DNA of 64,000 nt. Source: Blastocladiella emersonii ATCC 22665. Taxonomy: Eukaryota > Blastocladiomycota > Blastocladiomycetes > Blastocladiales > Blastocladiaceae. The stretch covers positions 1,178,001-1,242,000 of the forward strand of contig JANHCV010000014.1 in assembly GCA_025594325.1 (NCBI GenBank). The letters are read 5' to 3'. Shown piece after piece: positions 34,366-43,300 of this stretch. The translations under genes and the position numbers were made by a program. Below the pieces are notes generated by a model. That model was given only the letters and a program-made list of their open reading frames with translations. It made no database searches and was not told the origin of the DNA. Each line of letters begins with the position of its first letter. Position 1 is the stretch's first letter.

Positions 34366-36468
34366 GATGCTTCTACGGCGCGTGAGAGCGCGCGCGCGCG
34401 AGAGAGAGTCACCATGTTACCATGTCGAGGCAGAAAACGTCCGCCGTCGCTCGGGGACGAGAGGGTTCGCGCGCGCACTCCGACGGGTCGACGGGTCGGG
34501 GAGCAAGCCAATATCCTTTGACAAACCCGTTGCGGTTCGTTGCTTAGTGTAGCAGGGTGCGCCGGCAATGCAAGTACTTGGGTGGATGGTGGAGTGCTCT
34601 ATCGTTGCGTCCGAGCAAGGGCATGGAGGAAGGAGGGCGCGTGCGCTGAGTTGGCAGAGCGGTTGCCGCGGGTTGGGTCGCGTCGCGTCGCGCCGCGTTT
34701 CTGCCGGCACACGTGAGAAACGCGTGCGTGTCTCCCATGCACGTCTCCAGGTCGGTAATTGGTCGCACGCTTCCTTCAATTTCTCCGATCTCGCTGGCGG
34801 CCGCGTGCGACCCTGTCCATTGGGGCGAGGGAGGAGTGATGTACTGCAGTAATATAGTATATAGGATCAAACCGAGCGAGGAAGCAAGCCGCGAGGAATT
34901 AGTGGAAGCAACACAACACGGTGCCCGACGCCGTCGTTTGAAACCCGTGGCACTCGAGGAGCTAGTTGGCGGCAGGCGAGAAGATTGCAGGTGCCACGCT
35001 AGGACGTCAAGCAAGTTGAATGTATCGCAAGGGAACTCGGCCGGCGATCTGGTCGAGTTGGGCCAGGCATCGCGAGCGCCGCAGTGACAGCGCGAGGCCG
35101 GATTCGTCGTGGACGGGCACCGAAAGCGAGAGCAGCAGGCTTCCTAAGTAATTTTGACCCGGCGAACTGCATCGCGTGAGCACAATGCCGCGACGAGCGG
35201 ACTACGGGTGCCCATGATCACAGCGGATGCCGAGGTCCACAGGATCCCAGTGGGGCCGTGCGGCGGTGCCGAGACCGACGACGGTGTCTAGCTCCAGTGG
35301 AGACCCCATGCATTTGGAACACGATAGCGACGATCGTGGCTGCGACCACGCCGACTGCGATAGCGATGGCGACTCCAAGGACGACGGCGGGCCGTGGCTC
35401 CGCTGCCGTCCGCGCCGCCCGCGCCGTCGGCCGTCCCCGCTGTCGACACGCAACTCACCTCCCGGCTTGCCCGCTAGCTCGCCCGCCCTACCTCCCGCCC
35501 GGACGGCCTTCCTGGAGCCGCGCGCCCGCTGGTCGTCGCCGCGTCACGGGCGCGCGCCCTCAGCCTGCTTCGGTCTCGGTTCGGCGCCGTTCTCAGCTTC
35601 GGGCCGACCGCATGCGCCGTGGCAGCGGTCGCCATCGCCTCCCGACCTCCCGTGGCGTGCGCGTCCCGCGTCCCGCGACCCGCACGAGCTGGGCGCGCGC
35701 CGCGTCTCGTGCGCTGGCTTCGCCGCCCACCAACGCACGCCCGCATCCATCCTCGGCGCCCAGCCTGGCGTGCCGGCCCGGTACCCGATGCTGCTGCTGC
35801 TGCTGCTGCGGCGACACCGGCTCGCCACGCGCGTCCATGCCCGTGGTCCGCTTCTCCACCGCTCGCCCAGGCCGGATCAGGAACGGCCACGGCTGCACCG
35901 GTCGGCATGCTCGGGCCACACCGTCGTCGTGCGCTACCCTATTGTGACTTTGTCTATTATAGCCCCTCTCTCGACTCGATCAACGTACTACTCGATTGAG
36001 CCGCCTGCCTGTCTACGTCCTATCCTGCTTCTTCGACGGCGGCTGCATCGGGGGGACCGCCCAGTTGGCGTCGGCGTCAGTTGCAATCATCAGCCGCGCA
36101 CGCACACCGACCATCGGGCTCGCCATCCGGCTCGCAGTCCCCCATGGCCGATTCTGGCGCAACTGACGTCAGGTCGACGGCAATCCATTCTCGAGTCACG
36201 CGCCTTGGCCGCGATCGCGAGTGCGAGACACGCACGGGTCGCAAACCGACTGTGGCGCCGCTGAGCGTAACGCGACGATTCCCATCGCCCGCCTCGCCCC
36301 GGCGGCCGTGCTCCGAGCCCGCCGGGAGGGACCCCCAGCTCTCCTCTCATCTCGGTTGCCGCCGCCGACGACGACGACGACTTAACGACAAAGGTCGCTC
36401 CGACTTCCCGCGCATTCGTCACCCGTTAGAACCCGCCACACACAGACACACACGCGCCGTTGCTCCCC
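34366..36468. other. 2.1-kb intergenic stretch, one doubtful small gene inside
   Basis: 34366-35200 holds GTCGC-type microrepeats (about 34678-34700) and a CG dinucleotide run near 34390-34400, probably the promoter of the gene at 31403-34365. 35218-35908 (minus) may hold a two-exon membrane protein, listed separately. 35790-35810 is a CTG run. 35920-36468 shows nothing beyond the promoter of the LRR gene. Confidence 0.45.
35218..35908 (-). CDS. Doubtful small Arg/Ala-rich single-pass membrane protein
   Basis: An open frame from 35908 to a GTAGGG donor near 35480 joins in phase 0, after an acceptor GACAG near 35430, to a frame ending at TGA 35218-35220. The second part has a good transmembrane helix (AVVLGVAIAIAVGVVAATIVAIVF) and a basic tail. 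The first part is Arg/Gly/Ala-rich and could be GC-driven noise. No family recognised. Confidence 0.22.
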
Positions 36469-37236
36469 ATGAATTCCATCAGCGCCGCGCGCCGCGTCCC
36501 CTTTTCGATCATCGAGCAGATTCTCGTCCGCGCCGTCTACCTGCACCGCGGCCGCGAGTGCGACGACCTGCACACGCTCGCGCAGTACGCCCGCGTCCAC
36601 CGCTTCGAATGGATCCCAAGCGTGCAACGCGCCATCCTCCATCTCGCACCTCGTCTTGCCTTGGACGCCGCGGCCAAGGTCGGGAACGTGGCGGCTTTGG
36701 AACGCCGCGTCGCGTGCCACCTCGAGGTGCCGTCGCCGACCATCACCCAGGTCCTGGCCGCAGTGGACGCTCGCCACCTCGCACTCCTCGAGTTCTGGCT
36801 CCGTCGAGGCGGGTCGGTGCGCGAGCACCTCCTCACGCAGGCGCAGAATCTCTGTTTGACGCGCATTGAGGACATGCTTGGAAAGTTGTTCAAGGGCATG
36901 TACAACGGGGACGGCTTCTTGAATATGCCCGGGGTGCGCGTCTCCATCAACTATACCTTCCTTGCTCTGACCCGTTCGCTCACCCATCCCTTTTTACTCT
37001 TTCAGATCACAGGCAGCACCGCCAATACGGGCCTACGCCTCGCGGAGGTCTACCGCAAGGCCGTGTCCGAGGGCGCGACCAGCGTTGTATTTCGCTCGCT
37101 GTTCGCCAGCCACGACGACGTGGCCGAGCTCAACCAGGCCGTGCTCGAGACCGCGGCCAGCGCGACACAGCACGCCTCGCTCGACACGGTAATTTTCGAC
37201 CGCTGCGCGCTCGACCTGCCCCGCGTGTGCGCCCTC

Positions 37237-37252
37237 CGCCTGCCCAACACGG
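37237..37252. repeat. Left target-site duplication of LINE copy 1
   Basis: CGCCTGCCCAACACGG, identical to 38998-39013. Confidence 0.92.
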
Positions 37253-38997
37253 CCTTTTTTTTGGAACCTTTGATTTATTCCTTAACAGCGGTTGTAACCT
37301 GCAAGCAGAGTATCCACTGTACGACAGGCGCCGGCCTTTTCTGGCCGAGCTGCAATTCAGCAAGGCCTGGACCACGCACGTCGAGGAGCAAAGGGGAAGC
37401 AGTGAGGGAAGGAGAGAAGATAGGACAAACGGACGGAGCAAATCAGACCAGTAGCGTCAAACGAGCAGTAGCGAGAGAGAGAGAGCGAATGAACAATAAT
37501 CGAGACCGAGCAGGGCGACATGCTGGGCTGGCCAGCGAGAGAGCGAGGGCACGCCAGAAAGCCAGTAGCAGTACTGTGGCTTTGGCCGTGGCCCGAGAGG
37601 AATGTCAGTTTTTCTTTTTCTTCTTCTGTTTTGTCTTTTCTTCTTCAGTTTTGTCTTTTCTTTTCTTTTCTTTTGTGTCAATCAATGCACCGATGGGCAT
37701 GATTCAGCGACGACCACGCGGTTCCTTTGGACTTGTCACTTCAGGATGTGCCTTGGGGAGCCGAGCAGCCAAAGACGGACGGAGGGATCTGCAGCAAGAG
37801 CCGCCTGGGCCGCAGTGGTGGGCGGGCACACGGGCGGGTCTTCTTCACGCCCAGAGGGGTTGGGGGCGTGGGAGTGCATCGAGTGCAAGCACCGCGTGCA
37901 GTAGTGGTGTTTGTTGATGAACTTGAGGGTGGCCCTGTGTTGACCAAATGGACGTCGGACGCGTGCGCTCGCCTCGCGGGGCGGAGCGTCGGAAAAGTTG
38001 AGCGGGTCGACCTCGGCGCACCCAGCGGCGTGAGGGAGCCAGCCGAGTCGCCAGAGGGAGCGCGAGGCCACGGAGGTGATGGCCGCGAGGACGGGCCGGG
38101 TGAGGGCGCGGTCGAGTTGGAGGGCCCGCGAGCCGAACGATACGTCGCGGACGCGTAGAACGCAGCCGGCGAGGCGGGAGAGGGCGTCGGGGTCGCGCCA
38201 GATGGAGGCTGCGAGTCGAGTGCCAAAGTTGTGGAGGGCGTCAGTTGCGCCAGCAATGGACTCGCCGACCATGGTGTAGCCGGGCGTGCTGAGGTCCTCG
38301 CCTTGGATAGGAGAGAGAGGCGGTGGTGGTGCAGATGGGGGTGTAGGTGGAGTGGGCGCATTTGGTGCTCGTGCAGTGGAGGCGGCGGCGGCAGTAGCGG
38401 CGGCGGCGGCAGTAGCGGCGGCGGCGGTGGCAACAGAGGCAGCGGCGCGGCGAGCATAGCGCTCAATGGACTTTTGGGCAGAGCCCAGCGCGGCGCACAC
38501 GGCCGCGGCGTTACGGGTGCAGATCATCCAGTGGCTTCCGTCGTCAATGGCTACTTGGCACCTAGGACACACCGGTGAAGTGACTACAGTAGGATGGCGG
38601 GCGTGCAGAAGTGAGCGAGTGGGTGTGATCCCAAGGAGGTGGCGAACGCGATAGACGATGTCGCGGTTCGCAGCGCTGGAGGTGCGCTTATCGAGCGGGC
38701 GGGAGCCGGAGCCAATGGCCAGTGAGGTCGCAAGCATGTCAGGGTGCTCATCGGGGTCAGGGGAGGTGTGGAGGGAGGAGAGGAGGGCGGACTTGGAGCG
38801 CAGGGTCGCATCGCAGCGTGCAGTGGACAGGATCTTGAGGAATGCAGTGGAGGATGTGGGAACGGGGACGTCATCAAAATACAGCGCATGCTGAACATCT
38901 AACCGGATCTGTTTGGCGAAGGGGGGAGCGAGGACGAGCTCTTGGGCCAGATTGACCCCGTCAGCGGCGAGCCCGTCAGCGATCTCGTTCCCCTCAA
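37253..38997 (-). mobile_element. 5'-truncated non-LTR retrotransposon (LINE), copy 1
   Basis: 1745-bp insertion on the minus strand within the LRR gene. The 5' end (38997) begins inside an RNase H domain (GNEIADGLAADG). The 3' end shows a short A8 tract (37255-37262, T on the plus strand). It is flanked by the exact direct repeat CGCCTGCCCAACACGG. These are signs of target-primed reverse transcription. An A-rich purine tract (minus strand of about 37607-37679) inside the 3' region may be the original element tail. Confidence 0.9.
37736..38997 (-). CDS. LINE ORF2 C-terminal fragment (RNase H end and zinc motif)
   Basis: Open from the element edge to TGA at 37736-37738 (420 codons with stop, no own start). 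Begins with the RNase H C-terminal motif GNEIAD (catalytic Asp kept). Later comes CPRCQVAIDDGSHWMICTRN, a C-x2-C-H-C zinc-type motif usual at the end of LINE ORF2 proteins. An Ala-rich stretch comes from a GGC/GCA-type trinucleotide repeat (about 38385-38455). The tail ends SVRLWLLGSPRHILK. Different family from copy 2 by sequence, with similar architecture. Confidence 0.8.
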
Positions 38998-39013
38998 CGC
39001 CTGCCCAACACGG
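38998..39013. repeat. Right target-site duplication of LINE copy 1
   Basis: CGCCTGCCCAACACGG, identical to 37237-37252. Within the LRR reading frame it encodes part of RLPNT. Confidence 0.92.
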
Positions 39014-40361
39014 TCAAGGTGGCGTCTCTAACGCTGTACTGGCTCGCGCCGACTGGGTCGCCGCAACTGCCGTCACCGGGCAGAGCCGCCTGCTGGCCGG
39101 CGTCTCTCGAGTCGCTGACGCTGGGCGACTGCGAACTCGGCATTACCAGCTCGCTGATCCGGCACCTGATCCCGAGCAACGGCCACGGCGGTGTCGGCAA
39201 CACCGCTCCACTCGCGACCCTCACCACTTTGCGCCTCTTCGACTGCGACATCCTCGGGTGCTCGGCCGCGCGCACGCTCGCCGAGTTGCTCCCGCCTAAC
39301 CTCAAGGACCTGACCCTCAGCAACGCGGGGCTGCACGGCGACTCGCTGGCCGCGCTCCTGGCCGCGATCCCCTCGTCGGTCACGCTGTGGTCGCTAGACC
39401 TGAGCCGCAACGACCTGCGGTGCCTCGAGCGGGTCCTCCTGAACCTGCCTGGCCAAGCCCCGTGCTTCGTTATCGCAGGCCCCACCGAGGATGGGGACGC
39501 GGCAGACGTGGTGGCGTCGGCGCACCTGGTCGACGGCGACGCGTGGCCGCTGCCGCGGACGCTCCGGAACCTCGACCTGACCGGGTGCACCCTCGGTCCC
39601 CGCGCGACACGCGGGCTCGCAGCTGGCCTGCCGCCGCACCTGCGCGAACTTGTCATGAAGAACTGCCTCATAACGGAGCAGGCTCACGTGGTGACGGCGC
39701 CCGTCACCGAGGCGCAGTCGGCCCTCTTCCTTGCGCTACCGCCCACCCTGCTCGTGCTCGACCTCAGCGGCGAGACGTGGACCGCGTCGGCCATGACCGC
39801 GCTGATGGCGTCGCTTCAGCACTATCATCACCACCACCACCAGCAGCTCAAGGTGCTCCGGCTCGCGGGGTCCTCGCTGCCGCCCGGGGCGACCGCGGTC
39901 GTGGTCGCGCACCTCCCGCCTGCCCTGCGCATGCTCGATCTGCAGGGCTTCGTGTTCACCGCGCAGCATGCCCAAGTGCTGGCCGCCTGGCGCGTGGTTC
40001 GCGGTGCTGCTGCTGCTTTGAACTTGCAGCTGGACGTAAGCCAGCGGACCGCGCCCGTCTCGGCTGCCCTCGCAGCGGCGCACCCACCGGTTGTCATTGG
40101 CTAGACTCTCCTCATTGTTGTATATTGAGTTTGTTGCACCGCTCCCTTCCTTCCCCCTTCCTTCATAGCTCATAACCATACCATTGCATATCGCTGCCTC
40201 GAGCTCTGGTCCTTCAACCCACAAAGTCGCTGTCGTATCGTGTCGGCGTGGCACAGCGAGCACTTCAAGCCAGAGACGGCGTTCTGATGCCGACCCTCAT
40301 CCCACGCGAATCTGAAACGCGACGCGGCGCCACGGGTGGCGCAGTTGGCCGCGTCTCGCTC

Positions 40362-40379
40362 ACCTCCGGAAACGACTTC
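40362..40379. repeat. Left target-site duplication of LINE copy 2
   Basis: ACCTCCGGAAACGACTTC, identical to 45651-45668. The host sequence 40105-40361 before it holds the 3' flank of the LRR gene. Confidence 0.93.
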
Positions 40380-43300
40380 TACTCGTTCTACTCGAACGAC
40401 GTAGCCGTCTCGCGCATTGACGGGGTCTGGGCCTCGAGCGCTTTCATCCCGCGGTGCTTGTCCGCGACAATTGCACATGACCTCCGTGTCCTGCTGGACC
40501 ATGCGCCGGTTTTTGCCACCTTTGATTTCGAGGACCACCTGGACCGCACCATCACCGCCAGGGAGGCGCAGGCCATGAGCGAGATGGGCCGCAGGTTGGC
40601 GGACTGGACCAAGATTACCGAGCGGGAGCTGGCAGCTTTTGCCCTGCTGCTTTCCTCGCTGATCCTCAAGTGCCCGAGCCTCAGGGCGTCCCGCGTCTTT
40701 GCCTCGGCTGGCGACGTGCACGATGCTGCCCGCGCTTGGGTTGCCCGCATCGTGAAAGCGATGCAGCAGTCCCTCCCGCTCCGTCACGTTGGGCAGAAGC
40801 GCAAGTCCCGGCCTGCGGACCCAACCGACCCGACCTTAGCCGTGATCGGTTTACTGCGCCACGCCCAGGTCGCGATCAAGCGGGGCTCCTACGCTTCGCC
40901 CATGGACGCGCTCCTGGCTATCCGCCCTGCCTACAACGCCGAGATTTCGCCAGAGCCCTTCCCGGACTCGGCCGCGACCATGGACGAGGTGAGCGCGGCG
41001 ATCCACGGGCTTCTGTCGGACCACATCGGTGCTTTGCAGGCGCGGCGCGCGGCTGACGTTCGCACTCGGATTTCCGCTGCTGTTGAGAGCCGGGCCGGCT
41101 GGCTTGACTCGGCGCCCGGCGCCCTCCTTCGTTCTGCTCTTGGCGTTGAGCGCTCGCGCGCTGAGATCAACATCGCCGCCCTGCCGCAGGGCGAGGACGA
41201 CGCCACGGGCGCGCAGGCCCAATCACACACGCGCGATCCCGACCTGGTCAAGTCGGCGCTCGCTGGCCAGCTGCAGTCCATGTTTGCAGAAGGCGCTGAT
41301 CCGCTTCCGCTTAACTCGGCACGTCCGGGTTGGGCCAACATTTTCGCTCCGCTCTCGCACGTCCCCGACGACGCGTACGAGGGCCTCATGGACCCGCCTT
41401 CCATGGAGGAATTGCTCGACGCGCTCTCAGCTTCCGGCGGGACCAAGGCCCCCGGCCCGTCCAGGATCCAGACAAAGCTGATCCTCGAGTCGGGCGACGA
41501 GTCGCTCGAAGCCCTTCACCGCATCGTCTGCGGGTGCTTCACCTTCCGCACCATGCCACCGGCGTTCAAGGAGTCCCTCGTGGTCATGATCCCAAAAACC
41601 AGCGACCCCTTCTCTGGCGACTTGAGCCAGCTCCGGCCTATCACGCTGCTTGAGGTGATGCAGAAGGCGATTGTCCGAATCTTCACGAGGCGTCTCACGG
41701 CCACTTTCCTGAAGCACAAAGTCCTTCGCGGCGCGTGTGACAGCGTACTTCCTGGAACGAGCTCAGACGGAATCGTCAGCGCTGTGAGCGCCATTGTCAC
41801 GTGGGCTAACGCGGAGCCTGGACGCGAAGCTTTCATGTACTTCGAAGACAAGAGCAAGGCTTACGACTCCATCGGTTTCGAGGTGGTACGGCGTGCCTTG
41901 CGCCGGCTCAAAGTCCCCGAGCCCTTCGTCGAGTTCTACGTGACCCACGTCCTCAGCTCTCGCTCAGTCTCGCTCTTGACAGATTTTGGTCCGACAAACG
42001 CGGTGCCCATTGGCCGCGGCCTGCCTCAGGGCGGCGTCGAGTGCCCGCTCTTGTGGGACGTAGTGTACGACCCGCTTCTCTGCGCGCTCAAGGAGTGGAC
42101 GGCGGGAGTTGAGATTTCTGTCGACCCGCCCGCAGTGCACCCGCGCTCAGGCCACGCCGTCGCCACGCCGCCGCCGCCGCCGGTGACCATGCGTGCCCAC
42201 GCCTTTGCTTTTGTCGACGACCTCACTGTGGTCGCGAGCTCGCTCGAGGAGCTTGGCCACGGAGCCGCGATTGTCTCCGAGTTCAACGCTCTCAACGGCC
42301 TCCGCGCAAACCCAAGCAAGGGCATGGTCCTGCGCGCGGGACAGTCGGCCAGCGACGCCAAGGTGTTCAAGGTGGGCGACGAGGAGGTCCGCATCCTTGG
42401 GCCAAAGGAGCCAGCCCGCCTTCTCGGCGTGTGGTTCAGCGGGAACGGCAGCAACGCGGCCACATTTGAGGTGATCCAGCGCGAGAGCCAGGCTGTGCTC
42501 GACGCCATGGAGTTTCGGCGCCTCACGGCGCGATCAGTGGTGTACGCCCTGAACGCAGTCGGCATCCCGCGCGCGCTGTACCGGGCAAAGGCCGCGATCC
42601 CGCTCATTACCCAGCTTGAAGGGCTGGATGCCAAGTTCCGCGGCCTCGTCCGCCGAAAACTCCGTGTCGCTTCCAGCTCGCCCTCGGCGCCGCTTCACTC
42701 GACGGTTGCCCTTGGCCTTCGCTCAATTGTGGACTGCCTGGTAGAGCAGCAGGTGACCGAGATCACGATTGGGCTCTCGACAGACGGTCTCCTTGGCGAC
42801 GCAAGCCGGGTGCTCCTGGCGCTGCTGCAGCGGCATCTTTGGATCCCGGTCTCTCCGCTCGAGGTGCCAACTGGCGAGCGCGTCTTCCCGTCGCAGCACC
42901 CATGGGGCCAGCTCACGTCTCTCATGCACGACCGTGGCCTCTCGATTCGGGACGAGCACGGCTTGTTCCGCTCGAACCAGGGCAGCTTGCCGCTGGTCGA
43001 GGTGCTCCCGTGGTCTCTGCTGGGTCCGCTCCGCAAGTCGCTCAAGCACTACGGGATCCTCTTCGCTTCGCAGCTGGTGGGCCCAGGTGGCGACGTCCTA
43101 GCCAACCTTGCTTTCTCGCGCGCTCACGGCCTGGCAACCGCAAGAACGAAGTGGTTCCCACTCGTGAACACGGCGCTGACCGCGACCCTCAACGCGTCGC
43201 CAGCCCTGCGCTTGGAGGCCAGCAGGAAGTCCATCGCGTGGAGTCTGCCCGGCGACAACGGCGCAGCCCTCGGGCTGCTGGATCGGGCTGCGGTGACGGG

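Larger units (their letters stand above)
36469..40104 (+). pseudogene. Leucine-rich-repeat protein gene split by a retrotransposon
   Basis: Left part: 36469-36933 and 37006-37252, separated by a 72-nt intron with a strong acceptor (TTTTTACTCTTTCAG). It begins MNSISAARRVPFSIIEQILVRAVYLHRG, an F-box-like opening, followed by ankyrin/solenoid-like helices. Right part: 39014-40104, leucine-rich repeats (LESLTLGDCEL, LTTLRLFDCDI, LKDLTLSNAGL, LRNLDLTGCTL, LLVLDLSGETW, LKVLRLAGSSL). Between them sits a 1745-bp element flanked by a 16-bp direct repeat. Both sides are in the same frame across the target site, so the uninterrupted gene would encode about 600 residues. The interrupted frame reads on into the element to a stop at 37917, losing all LRRs. 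The insertion may be heterozygous, so the intact allele could persist. Confidence 0.8.

Noticed and set aside
35227-36264. 345-codon plus-strand frame
   Set aside because: Arg/Pro/Ser-rich with no domain and no start context; typical of GC-rich intergenic DNA.
40248-40379. Start of the LINE protein in the region before 40380
   Set aside because: These bases lie outside the target duplication, so they are host DNA that happens to be in frame; the element itself has no start here.
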